Source of the DNA: Chlamydiota bacterium
GTDB lineage: Bacteria > Chlamydiota > Chlamydiia > Chlamydiales > Rhabdochlamydiaceae
Reading direction: 5' to 3'
Assembly: GCA_022614855.1 (NCBI GenBank)
Contig: JAKEHU010000029.1
Location: 1-64,000 of the forward strand
DNA: 64,000 nt
How positions within the stretch are numbered: the first letter of the stretch is position 1; each line of letters opens with the position of its first letter. Positions 1-7,926 of the stretch are shown one piece after another. The position numbers were made by a program, and so were the translations under genes. Under the pieces are notes generated by a model that was given only the letters and a program-made list of their open reading frames with translations, made no database searches and was not told the origin of the DNA.

Positions 1-216
1 GCCATTGTTCCATTAAATGAAAATCAAATCGTTTCATTAAAACGGATAGGAAAACATTGGCAATATCTTCTTCCTAAATATTCTGAAGAGGATATCCTCT
101 TGCTTAAAACAGTTGTTTGGGATTGGCTATTTGAAATTGGCGCTGTTGCGATTGGCTGGCATGAAGATAAAGAGTGTTTTCGCGTTACTAATTTTGGCCA
201 AACTCTTTTTCAATGA
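1..216 (+). CDS. C-terminal end of a conserved hypothetical protein (partial)
   Basis: An open frame runs from the first base to a TGA at 214-216, giving about 71 residues that end in VTNFGQTLFQ. The residues are soluble in character, with several tryptophans (HWQYLLP, VVWDWLF). The start lies outside the window. Its stop overlaps the smpB start (ATGA), so the two are probably translationally coupled. I do not recognise the family. Confidence 0.6.
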   Translation, partial: AIVPLNENQIVSLKRIGKHWQYLLPKYSEEDILLLKTVVWDWLFEIGAVAIGWHEDKECFRVTNFGQTLFQ

Positions 217-677
217 AAAATCAATCCAATAGTGAACTTGCTTCCAATCGAAAAGCTTGGCACAATTATGAAATTTTAGAGACGTTTGAAGCAGGGATTA
301 TTTTGGTTGGAACCGAAGTCAAGTCTTTGCGCGCGCATCAGGTGAGTCTTCAAGAGGCCTACGTTCTTGTTACAGATAGAAATGATATCATTTTAAAAAA
401 TGCATCCATTGCTCCCTATAAATTTGGAACCATCTTTAATCATGAAGAGAGAAGAGAACGAAAACTGCTTTTACACAAAAGAGAGATTGCCGACCTTCGC
501 CGCTTTTCACAGGAAAAAGGGCTGACCATCATTCCCCTATCTATTTATTTGAAAAAAGGGTTGATTAAGGTAAAAATTGGCGTAGCGCGCGGGAAAAAAG
601 CCTTTGACAAAAGAAGAGCGATAAAAGAGCGCGAAGAAAAGCGAAAAATTCAACAAATTCTACGACATAAAACTTAG
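213..677 (+). CDS. smpB: SsrA-binding protein SmpB
   Basis: SmpB is the protein partner of tmRNA in trans-translation. It binds the tRNA-like end of tmRNA and places it in the A site of stalled ribosomes. The 154-aa product has the family's usual length and motifs: early NRKAWHNYEI, then GIILVGTEVKSLR, the NASIAPY and KRERKLLLHK-type segments, and a basic C-terminal tail (RRAIKEREEKRKIQQILR) that enters the mRNA channel. The ATG overlaps the preceding stop (ATGA). The matching ssrA gene is present at 17032-17427. The smpB-dnaN-recF order fits chlamydial genomes. Confidence 0.97.
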   Translation: MKNQSNSELASNRKAWHNYEILETFEAGIILVGTEVKSLRAHQVSLQEAYVLVTDRNDIILKNASIAPYKFGTIFNHEERRERKLLLHKREIADLRRFSQEKGLTIIPLSIYLKKGLIKVKIGVARGKKAFDKRRAIKEREEKRKIQQILRHKT

Positions 678-707
678 GTTCATCCTGCTCATCTTGTTCT
701 CTGTGTC

Positions 708-777
708 CTCTGTGATCTCTGTGGTGATTATTATCCGATCTTCGAATATACAGATTTTAACCACAGAGATCACAGAG
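708..777. repeat. CTCTGTG-rich inverted repeat
   Basis: CTCTGTGATCTCTGTGGT at 708-725 has a perfect 18-base inverted partner at 760-777, with a 34-base AT-rich loop. The unit CTCTGTG is iterated with 2-3 base spacers (three times from about 700 to 724). A related tract lies at 48928-48957. This is an intergenic repeat; the hairpin may act as a transcription terminator after smpB, although no clear U-tract follows. Confidence 0.7.
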
Positions 778-863
778 AAACCAGATTTTGATCTTTTCTT
801 TTCTATAAGCTCTTGAGGTAATAGAGAATAGCAGGAAAATTAATGCTAGCAAACAGGATACGT

Positions 864-1024
864 GAACCTATCCCGAAATTAAGAAAATTTGATTTTTGAT
901 AAATTTTTCCACAGATTTTAAAATCATTGCGTAGGACATACTTGAATAAGTAGGCCAAACAATGATTTTAAAATATGGGGAAAAAGGGACAAAAAGCAGG
1001 TTTTTTGAATTTCGGGATAGGTTC
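864..1024. repeat. Nested-palindrome intergenic element (copy 1)
   Basis: Terminal inverted repeats of 17 bases (GAACCTATCCCGAAATT at 864-880, exact partner at 1008-1024) enclose a second perfect 15-base inverted repeat (915-929 and 960-974). The centre contains AGGACATACTTGAATAAGTAGGCC. The reverse complement of this element aligns with 21821-21931. There is no coding frame. It resembles a MITE-like or large palindromic repeat lying between smpB and dnaN. Confidence 0.8.
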
Positions 1025-1118
1025 GTAAGATCGATGCATAGTGTGCAGGATAAAAAGAGGGCTGTTGACGAATGAAAAAAGATTCGTTATGTTTAACCTA
1101 CACAAAAAGGATGTTCCT

Positions 1119-2228
1119 ATGAAATTGGTAGTGCATCGCAATGAGTTTGTTGCGCTGATCGGAAAAATACAAAGCGTTGTATCGCAAAAACCAACGATTC
1201 CAATTTTAGCAAATATTCTCATTGAAGCAACAAATAATCAGCTGATCATGAGTGGTACTGATTTGACAGTGAGCATGCGGGTCTTCATCGAAGCAAAAGT
1301 AGAAGAAGAAGGGGCCATTACCCTTCCAGCTAGACGCCTCTTTCAATTGGTGCGAGAATTTACCTCTCCTCAAGTAAAAATCCAAACCATCTCTCCTGAA
1401 ATTGCAATGATCTATTCTGGTGCCTCTCTTTTTAAAATCCAGGGAATGCATAAAAATGAATTTCCTGCGTTTCCAGATCTTGGAGAAGCCATTGAATTTA
1501 CAATAGAAACGGTTAAGCTAAAGGAGATGTTTGTAAAAGTTGCTTTTGCAGCAGCTCGCGAAGACAGCCGTCAAGTTTTAAATGGGATTCTTGTGCAAAA
1601 GACAAATCATCTGGCTACCTTTATTGGAACTGATGGAAAAAGGCTTGCTAAGATCGATACAGCGATTGAATCCTCTCCTAAAACAGCAGGCTCCTACATA
1701 CTCCCTCTTAAAGCTGTGGAAGAAATCGTTAAAATTTTAGAAGAAAAGGAAAAAGAGGTAAAAATCAATTTTTTATCGGACAAGATAGGATTAGAAATTG
1801 GAAATATCGTTATCATTACAAAGCTGCTCAGTGGGCAATATCCCGATGTTTCTAAAGTGATTCCACAAAAAAAAGAACAAACGATTGCACTCCACCGAGA
1901 AGAGTTAATCTCTCTTTTAAGACAAGTTGCCCTCTTTACTTCTGAAATGAGCAGCTCGGTTCGATTTTCCTTTTCTCCTGGCACTCTCCATCTATCAGCT
2001 ACAAGTGGAGACATTGGTGAAGGAAAAGGGTCTATGCCGGTCAATTATAGCGGCCCAAAATTTGATATTGCCTTCAACCCCCACTTTTTTTTAGATATTT
2101 TGCGACATAGTGAGGATGAAACGGTTAATTTTTCTGCGACTGATGCCTATAATCCTGGATTGATCACCGACTCTTCTTCGGCGCAATTTGTCATCATGCC
2201 GATGCGACTTGCTACAGATGCACATTAA
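1119..2228 (+). CDS. dnaN: DNA polymerase III beta subunit (sliding clamp)
   Basis: The 369-aa product forms the ring-shaped clamp that tethers DNA polymerase III to DNA. The start MKLVVHRNEFVALIGKIQSVV is chosen because AAGGA at 1107-1111 is well spaced and beta clamps normally begin in this way; upstream in-frame ATGs at 1041 and 1089 would add an atypical extension. Three-domain beta-clamp features are present: KPTIPILANILIEA near the N-terminus, GTDGKRLA in the middle, and the C-terminal VIMPMRL that lines the protein-binding cleft. The 3' end overlaps recF by 11 bases, indicating one operon. Confidence 0.97.
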   Translation: MKLVVHRNEFVALIGKIQSVVSQKPTIPILANILIEATNNQLIMSGTDLTVSMRVFIEAKVEEEGAITLPARRLFQLVREFTSPQVKIQTISPEIAMIYSGASLFKIQGMHKNEFPAFPDLGEAIEFTIETVKLKEMFVKVAFAAAREDSRQVLNGILVQKTNHLATFIGTDGKRLAKIDTAIESSPKTAGSYILPLKAVEEIVKILEEKEKEVKINFLSDKIGLEIGNIVIITKLLSGQYPDVSKVIPQKKEQTIALHREELISLLRQVALFTSEMSSSVRFSFSPGTLHLSATSGDIGEGKGSMPVNYSGPKFDIAFNPHFFLDILRHSEDETVNFSATDAYNPGLITDSSSAQFVIMPMRLATDAH

Positions 2229-3312
2229 AAAGCTTTTTCTCTGTAATTTTAGAAATCATAAAAAAGCTGAATTTTCCTTTTCTCCACATATCAACTGGAT
2301 TTGGGGAGAAAATGGCTCAGGGAAGACAAATCTTTTAGAGGCAATATCCCTTCTCACTACTGGAAAATCTTTCCGCACCAGATATTTGGAAAACCTGATC
2401 CACCATGAGGCCAATTTTTTTCTCATTGAGGCAGAAATTTTCAAAGATGGAATCGATCAAACAATACAGGTTTTTTTCACGAAAGAGAGAAAAGAGGTTA
2501 AATACAACCAGACAACTTCTTCTCAGCTTTGCTCCCTCCTTGGACTTTTACCTTCCGTTCTATTTGTTCCAGAAGATCATGATTTGATTGCGGGAGAGCC
2601 AAACCAGAGAAGAACCCTATTCAATCTCCATTTAAGCCAAATTGACCCCAGCTATGTCCACCATCTTTTTCGCTACCACAGAGCGATGAAACAGCGAAAT
2701 TTTTTGCTGAGAAAAAAAACGGAAAAAGCAATAGATTCATGGGAAAACATCATGGCCCACTCAGCGGAATATCTGATCCAAAAAAGAATGGAAGCCATTT
2801 CTGCACTTCATCCCAAACTATCACACTTTTTGGAAAAAATTTCTTCAAGAGCAGATCAAGTAGAATTAAAATATATCCACTCATTCCAGGTAAAAAAAGA
2901 AAAAGCGATTTCTGCAATTCTTCTAGAACAGTATCAAAAAAATAGGCGTAAAGAAATCCAAATGGGAAGAACCCTTTTTGGCCCTCACGTAGAGGATTTT
3001 CAAATCACTCTCAATAAAAAACTGGCAAAAACCTATGGAAGCGAAGGGCAAAAAAGATCGATCATTGCTGCTCTTAAGCTATCTCAGTGGCACCACTTTT
3101 CTGAAACCTTTGGAGAGATGCCCCTTCTCTGTTTCGATGATTTTGCCATCCATTTTGACTCTTTTCGCCAAGATGCACTCCACCAAGAAATTGCAAATCT
3201 AGGACAGGTATTCCTCACCTCACCTCATGCTCCATCAAAGCAATTTGCAGATCAGACCGACCATTTACTTGGGGTTGGGGAAAAAACCCACCTTTGCATT
3301 TTGCAGAGTTGA
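2218..3312 (+). CDS. recF: DNA replication and repair protein RecF
   Basis: RecF is an SMC/ABC-like ATPase that loads RecA at gaps. The 364-aa protein has Walker A (GENGSGKTN, about residue 31), a RecF-typical LTTGKSFR segment and the signature region YGSEGQKRSIIAALKLSQ near residue 280, followed by a Walker B-like LLCFDDF. The chosen start (MHIKKLFLCNFRNH) gives the canonical RecF N-terminus and overlaps dnaN by 11 bases; the ATG 30 bases upstream would add a non-family extension. Its 3' end overlaps the convergent CPBP gene by 48 bases. Confidence 0.96.
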   Translation: MHIKKLFLCNFRNHKKAEFSFSPHINWIWGENGSGKTNLLEAISLLTTGKSFRTRYLENLIHHEANFFLIEAEIFKDGIDQTIQVFFTKERKEVKYNQTTSSQLCSLLGLLPSVLFVPEDHDLIAGEPNQRRTLFNLHLSQIDPSYVHHLFRYHRAMKQRNFLLRKKTEKAIDSWENIMAHSAEYLIQKRMEAISALHPKLSHFLEKISSRADQVELKYIHSFQVKKEKAISAILLEQYQKNRRKEIQMGRTLFGPHVEDFQITLNKKLAKTYGSEGQKRSIIAALKLSQWHHFSETFGEMPLLCFDDFAIHFDSFRQDALHQEIANLGQVFLTSPHAPSKQFADQTDHLLGVGEKTHLCILQS

Positions 3313-3882
3313 ACAGGTTTTACAGAGGATGCAGTTGTAAATTGCATGAGTAGACATTGCTGCTAGTAGCCCTTTTTTGCAAAAGACAACCCCAACAATA
3401 TTTCCCAGTATAGTAGTAACGAACACCTGTTTTAATTTTACATTCAAGGGAAAATCGTTAAATAAATGATATAATCCAAATAATATTGAACTTATTGCAA
3501 TTGAGACTACCTCTAAGTCAGAAAAGGAGTCCTTTTCTAGTTTCAACCAGGTTCTCTCTTTGAAAACCTTGGATAAACTAGCCTGTATGGCATATTGTAC
3601 AAGACATCTCATCGACTCTTCAGCACTAGACCCAAGAATAATTGAGCCATACCCAGCTGAATATGCCCTATTTAAAAATTCTTGTTCTTTTTTACTTGGT
3701 TGTTGATTAAACCATTTAACATAAATTATTGTTACAATGGAACCAGACATCCCAGCAATAGACCCAATAAATAATCCAGAAATAACTGGATGTTGTCTCC
3801 AAAAGAATGTGAAAATGCGTGAAACACTTTTAATCTGAAATGCAATAAGTAAGGGAAGATTACTTGAAATTTTGTTTATCAT
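3265..3882 (-). CDS. CPBP-family intramembrane protease-like protein
   Basis: The 205-aa product is predicted to have about four to five membrane segments. It carries the three features expected of CPBP (CAAX protease/bacteriocin-processing) proteins: a glutamate-pair/arginine motif (AEESMR, about residue 106), FGLYH (FxxxH) and HAIYN (HxxxN). The first motif is slightly non-standard (EExxR instead of EExxxR). It lies 2 bases downstream of a paralogue (3885-4505) in the same direction, and the two are probably co-transcribed. The substrate is unknown. Confidence 0.7.
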   Translation of the reverse strand: MINKISSNLPLLIAFQIKSVSRIFTFFWRQHPVISGLFIGSIAGMSGSIVTIIYVKWFNQQPSKKEQEFLNRAYSAGYGSIILGSSAEESMRCLVQYAIQASLSKVFKERTWLKLEKDSFSDLEVVSIAISSILFGLYHLFNDFPLNVKLKQVFVTTILGNIVGVVFCKKGLLAAMSTHAIYNCILCKTCSTLQNAKVGFFPNPK

Positions 3883-3884
3883 GC

Positions 3885-4505
3885 TTATCGAGAGAAAAAA
3901 CCGATCTTCTCATTTCGGTAGATTGAAAGGATTTTATACTTTACTAATTGTGAGATTACGCTAGCGATGACTGCAGCCGAAAGCCCATTTTTACAAAAGA
4001 ATAATACATCTATCATCTCTAAATGATAATTTACTATTTTTACCAAAGTATTGTTTGCGTATCTATCGAAAAATTCCACGATGGATGCAAAAAAAAGTGC
4101 GGTGACTATTTCTATATTAGAAAAAGATACTTTTCCTAATTTAAAAATAACTTGCTCTTTTAAGACTTTTGAAATAAGAGGAACAAAAATTCTTTCTTGA
4201 AAAACCCAACGAAACACCACCATTATGATAGTGATGCTAGCAGCAATAGAGACATATCCTAATTTAAATACATGCTTTTGTTCTTCAAGATTTTTTTTGT
4301 CATTTTCAGGAGAAGAGACCTTCGAGTAAATTATTTCCAAACAAGTAGTTGTAATCCCCATTGCAAGACCATATCCAATTCCCCAAATAGCTGGATTTTG
4401 TTTAGAGAAAAAGGATGAGGAGATTTTCGAGGCAGAGTTGGAAAGATGCGAAAAAGAGGGAATTGTTATGTATGAGGAGATTTTTTCTGAAATTCCACTT
4501 ATCAT
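3885..4505 (-). CDS. CPBP-like membrane protein lacking catalytic motifs
   Basis: The 206-aa membrane protein aligns along its length with the following gene: KLGYVSIAASI against SAGYGSIILGS, VSFSNIEIVTALFFASIVEF against DSFSDLEVVSIAISSILFGL, and FFCKNGLSAAV against VFCKKGLLAAM. The glutamate pair and both histidine motifs are absent at the aligned positions. It is therefore a paralogue that has probably lost protease activity. A partner or pseudo-enzyme role for its active neighbour is an inference. It may be co-transcribed downstream of pgi, 34 bases away. Confidence 0.65.
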   Translation of the reverse strand: MISGISEKISSYITIPSFSHLSNSASKISSSFFSKQNPAIWGIGYGLAMGITTTCLEIIYSKVSSPENDKKNLEEQKHVFKLGYVSIAASITIIMVVFRWVFQERIFVPLISKVLKEQVIFKLGKVSFSNIEIVTALFFASIVEFFDRYANNTLVKIVNYHLEMIDVLFFCKNGLSAAVIASVISQLVKYKILSIYRNEKIGFFSR

Positions 4506-4539
4506 GCAGAATATTTTAAAGAATTTTGCTTAAAATATT

Positions 4540-6165
4540 CTATGAAAAAATTTTCTTTAAAAAGGCTGCTCCAAGAGGAAATGCCCTTTCATCGATGGTC
4601 TTTTGCTTCTTCTTCTGGATAAATTGATCGATCATTTTAGAAGCCAATGTTTTACCAAGCTGTACCCCCTCTTGGTCAAAAGAGTTGATATTCCAGATAA
4701 ATCCTTGAAAGGCGACTTTATGTTCATAGTATGACAAGATGAGGCCTAAACTATAAGGAGTCAGCTTTTCAGCAAAAAGGATATGGTTGGGGCGGTTGCC
4801 TGCGCAAACTTTGTTTGGATTGGGATTTTTTTCTCCAAGGGCAAAGGCAATCGACTGCGCGATCAGATTGGATAAGAGTTTTTCTTGGGAACTAGTTCCT
4901 TGCACCTCGAGATCTTTTCCATATTGACTTTCTTTAAAGCCGACCATTTCAATGGGAGCAATATCGGTTCCTTGATGAAGGGATTGGTAAAAAGAATGTT
5001 GTCCATTTGTTCCAGGTTCTCCCCAAATGATGGGCCCTGTGGAAAAATTGACAGGATTTCCCTCTTTGTCGATTCTCTTTCCGTTGGATTCCATATCTAG
5101 CTGTTGTAGATGGGCGGGAAAGCGGTGGAGAGCTTGTGAATAGGGAATCACAGCACAAGTAGGATGGAGTAAGAAGTTGCGATTCCAAATCCCTAAAAGG
5201 GCTGACAAAAGGGGCAAATTTCTTTTTGGATCGGGAATTTTTGCAAGCTTATCCATTTTGCTCGCTCCACGCAAGAAATCGAGAAACTGGTCCATGCCAA
5301 GGGCAAAGGCAAGAGTGACTGCACCTACCATGGACGCGGTAGAGTAGCGCCCTCCTACATAATCCCAGATGTAAAAAGAAGCTAAATACTTACTTGGGTC
5401 ATCCATGGGACTCCCCTGTCCTGTCACAGCGATGATCTGATTTTTAGGATCGAGATTTTTTGCCTTCAATTTTTGAATGACAAATTCCTCATTTGTTTGC
5501 GTCTCAAGAGTCCTTCCCGATTTGGAGACTACCACAAATAGAGTATTTTCTAATTCCACTTCTGACAAAACTTGGGCCCCATCGTCGGGGTCAACATTGG
5601 AGATAAAGGAAACTTTTCTCATCGGACGTTTGTAGGCTTCTAGTGCGTAGTAGACGGCTCTGGGCCCTAGGTCAGATCCTCCAATTCCAATTTGAACAAG
5701 ATGGGTAAATCGCTTTTTGGTCTCTATTTTCTGAAGAAAATTTTTTAATTTTTCCAACTCTTTATAGGCTAAAGAAGCAGCCTCTTTTGCCCGCTGTGTT
5801 TCTTCTTTTTCCTCAAAAAAATCTCGCATGGCAGTATGAAGAGCTGGTCTTTTTTCACTTTCATATCTCTCAATAACATTGACGATTTCACCTGCTTGCA
5901 TCGATCGCATTTTATGGACAGCTTCTGTCTCTTTTGCAAGTTCAAAAAGTGCAGAAAGAGTTTGCTCATCCATCCTTTCTGTCGCATAAAAAAACTTCAG
6001 TCCAACCTCTTCAGAAAACATCTCCTCAATTCGCTGCGGAGTGAGAATCCCCTTTTTTGTTAAATCGATAGGATTTTCAGCTAGCTTTTTGAGTTTATAA
6101 AAGGAGGAAAGTGCTGAAAACTTTTTCATATTTTTTAGACTATTCAAGATTTGTTTATCTATCAA
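4540..6165 (-). CDS. pgi: Glucose-6-phosphate isomerase
   Basis: The 541-aa enzyme interconverts glucose-6-phosphate and fructose-6-phosphate. Family motifs are clear: IGIGGSDLGPRA, the phosphate-binding SKSGRTLETQTNE, GGRYSTASMVGAV, QLDMESNGKR, the signature region around GEPGTNGQHSFYQSLHQG, and a catalytic-lysine-containing C-terminal stretch. Length matches the long bacterial form. An internal in-frame ATG at 6129 is an alternative start, but the upstream one gives a sensible N-terminus. Confidence 0.96.
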   Translation of the reverse strand: MIDKQILNSLKNMKKFSALSSFYKLKKLAENPIDLTKKGILTPQRIEEMFSEEVGLKFFYATERMDEQTLSALFELAKETEAVHKMRSMQAGEIVNVIERYESEKRPALHTAMRDFFEEKEETQRAKEAASLAYKELEKLKNFLQKIETKKRFTHLVQIGIGGSDLGPRAVYYALEAYKRPMRKVSFISNVDPDDGAQVLSEVELENTLFVVVSKSGRTLETQTNEEFVIQKLKAKNLDPKNQIIAVTGQGSPMDDPSKYLASFYIWDYVGGRYSTASMVGAVTLAFALGMDQFLDFLRGASKMDKLAKIPDPKRNLPLLSALLGIWNRNFLLHPTCAVIPYSQALHRFPAHLQQLDMESNGKRIDKEGNPVNFSTGPIIWGEPGTNGQHSFYQSLHQGTDIAPIEMVGFKESQYGKDLEVQGTSSQEKLLSNLIAQSIAFALGEKNPNPNKVCAGNRPNHILFAEKLTPYSLGLILSYYEHKVAFQGFIWNINSFDQEGVQLGKTLASKMIDQFIQKKKQKTIDERAFPLGAAFLKKIFS

Positions 6166-6202
6166 TCAATGATTGATCCAAAGAAAGAGTGTTGATAAAA
6201 TG

Positions 6203-7129
6203 TTATTCAAAATCGGAGCATAGCGCAGTTTGGCTAGCGCAACTGCTTTGGGAGCAGTGGGTCGGGGGTTCAAATCCCTCTGCTCCGATTTCTTTTAAAA
6301 ATCTTTCAAAGGTTGTTTCTCCTTCCAATCCAAGCGGTTCTCCGAAATAGATAGGAATTCCTCCTGCCGCTGCAAAACCCAAAAGGCCTCTTCTACCAAG
6401 AGAGGATAAGTTTTTTGTATGCACAATAATAGCCTCTAATTCCTCCCAATTTTCATTCAAACTCTCTTCAGGAATTACCCTCACTATAATCTTTTCTTTT
6501 TGTAATCGAAGAAACATTTGATTGATCTCCTCTAAAAGCCCTGTATTGCAATATTCATCTAAGGGAACAGCAAATCCAATGGAAGTTTTCTTTTCAAAAC
6601 AGATGGGAAGAAAATCATCAGATTGAAGAATGATTTTAAGATGTTCAAATCGCCTTTTGCAGATAAGGTGGGCTACTTTTGCCAAAGGAGTTTCTTGCAC
6701 ATCCAAATGGATAAAAAGTGAAATAGAATCGGGCAAACTGGTTGCAAGTCTTTGGAGATATTCTGAAAAGACAGATGTGCAAAATAGCTCTTCTAACTCA
6801 TCTTTTTGAAAATGGTTTAAATCATAATCTTTAAGAAAATCAGCAAAATTTTTTTCATAATTTTCGGAAGGAACCATCTTTGATTTAAAATAAAGATCTC
6901 CTTGATAAAGAGAGACGCCAATGGTGGGATATTTAAGACACTGTTTAGAGAATTCTTCTAGCCCACATAAAAAAGATTGAAAGTAAAAAGAGTCATAAAA
7001 ATCCATAGGGCTCTTATCACAGCCAAAATCGAGTTTCCAAAGAATTTTTTCCTCTTTAATTGAAGACAACTCTTCTTTCCAATCAAAGTCATGAGAAATA
7101 TGAATGGGAATGGAAATTTCACTTCTCAT
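6203..7129 (-). CDS. Conserved hypothetical protein; C-terminus reads through antisense of tRNA-Pro
   Basis: The 308-aa product has no signal peptide and no family I can name. Its N-terminal 280 residues look like a real soluble protein (IPIHISHDFDWKEEL..., LFIHLDVQETPLAKVAHLI, GLLGFAAAGGIPIYFGEPLG). The last roughly 28 residues (from GAEGFEPPTHCSQ to SDFE) are encoded by the strand opposite tRNA-Pro, with the stop just beyond the tRNA 5' end. It overlaps trmB by 11 bases (trmB stop over this start), so it is probably translated after trmB. Whether the antisense tail belongs to the native protein is uncertain. Confidence 0.7.
   Translation of the reverse strand: MRSEISIPIHISHDFDWKEELSSIKEEKILWKLDFGCDKSPMDFYDSFYFQSFLCGLEEFSKQCLKYPTIGVSLYQGDLYFKSKMVPSENYEKNFADFLKDYDLNHFQKDELEELFCTSVFSEYLQRLATSLPDSISLFIHLDVQETPLAKVAHLICKRRFEHLKIILQSDDFLPICFEKKTSIGFAVPLDEYCNTGLLEEINQMFLRLQKEKIIVRVIPEESLNENWEELEAIIVHTKNLSSLGRRGLLGFAAAGGIPIYFGEPLGLEGETTFERFLKEIGAEGFEPPTHCSQSSCASQTALCSDFE
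6214..6288 (+). tRNA. tRNA-Pro (anticodon TGG)
   Basis: A full cloverleaf is present: acceptor CGGAGCA pairs with TGCTCCG, D-stem GCGC/GCGC, anticodon stem ACTGC/GCAGT around TTTGGGA (anticodon TGG), T-arm GGGGG-TTCAAAT-CCCTC and discriminator A. The CCA is not encoded. The gene lies entirely opposite the 3' end of the hypothetical gene at 6203-7129. Confidence 0.95.
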
Positions 7130-7787
7130 TTTGAAACTTTAAATAGTGGATGGTTTTTCCCTTAGATCTCCAGAGGGTATCAAAATAAGAAGATCCATAG
7201 TTTTCCTGTGATGTGCGAAAATGGGGATATTCATATCTACACGCCCAATTTTCATTTTTCCCCATTTTTTCTAAGATCTCTTCAACATAATTTGCATCAT
7301 CTGTAACCACCATGAGCATTCCTTTAGGCTTTATGATTCGAGAAAGCTCCTCTATAAACTCCAATTGCATTAATCGATGTTTTGCATGTTTGCTTTTAGG
7401 CCAGGGGTCAGGAAAATTGATGTAGGCCTCATCAATCAAATCACCAGAGAGGTAAAAATGGGTAAAGATTTTTGCTTCCCCGCAAACAACAAGGAGATTC
7501 TTTAATCCTAAGTTGTGCACTTTTGCATAAATTTTCTGAACTCGCTCAAATTGTCTTTCCACAGCAATCCAGCTGCTTTCTGGATTTTCTAAAGCTTTTT
7601 GGGTGACCCAAGACCCATTTCCACTGCAGTATTCAATCATTATTTTTGTATTTTGATTAAAACTTGGCAGATCGATTTTTTGCTCACCATGCAAGGCATA
7701 ATGGTCAGGAATGAAAAAAATTTGATTTAAAAGAAGGGGTTTGCGATCTTCCCATGGAAAGGGATATTTTAAATCTTTGGGTTTCAT
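7119..7787 (-). CDS. trmB: tRNA (guanine-N7-)-methyltransferase
   Basis: The enzyme methylates G46 of tRNAs using SAM. The 222-aa product has the TrmB order: IEYCSGNGSWV (SAM loop), WIAVERQFERVQKI, EAYINFPDPWPKSKHAKHRL (the NFPDPWPKxRHxKRR hallmark), and late MVVTDDANYVEEI. The start MKPKDLKYPFPW is preferred; an ATG 42 bases upstream would add a hydrophobic leader (PLAFSLLPLFFLS) unusual for this cytosolic enzyme and overlapping the 25-base inverted repeat at 7800-7824. It is translationally coupled to the downstream hypothetical gene. Confidence 0.94.
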   Translation of the reverse strand: MKPKDLKYPFPWEDRKPLLLNQIFFIPDHYALHGEQKIDLPSFNQNTKIMIEYCSGNGSWVTQKALENPESSWIAVERQFERVQKIYAKVHNLGLKNLLVVCGEAKIFTHFYLSGDLIDEAYINFPDPWPKSKHAKHRLMQLEFIEELSRIIKPKGMLMVVTDDANYVEEILEKMGKNENWACRYEYPHFRTSQENYGSSYFDTLWRSKGKTIHYLKFQNEK

Positions 7788-7799
7788 AGACAAAAAGAA

Positions 7800-7882
7800 T
7801 AAAGGCAAAAGGCTAAAAGCTAAAGGCAAAAAAAGAAGAGAGAGCGCAAACCCTTGATTTAGCTTTTAGCCTTTTGCCTTTA
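7800..7882. repeat. 25-base perfect inverted repeat built from AAAGGC/AAAAGC units
   Basis: Bases 7800-7824 (TAAAGGCAAAAGGCTAAAAG... ) and 7858-7882 are exact reverse complements, separated by 33 bases. The arm is a degenerate iteration of (T)AAAGGC and AAAAGC. It lies between the divergent genes trmB and exbB, so it is not an ordinary terminator. A related tract occurs at 54083-54206. Confidence 0.8.
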
Positions 7883-7926
7883 TATTATAGTTTGCTAAAG
7901 TTAAAGTTTGATGCAGGGTTCTACCG

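Noticed and set aside
7788-7829. Longer TrmB start with a hydrophobic leader
   Set aside because: The leader is encoded by the inverted repeat and is not expected for a cytosolic tRNA methyltransferase.
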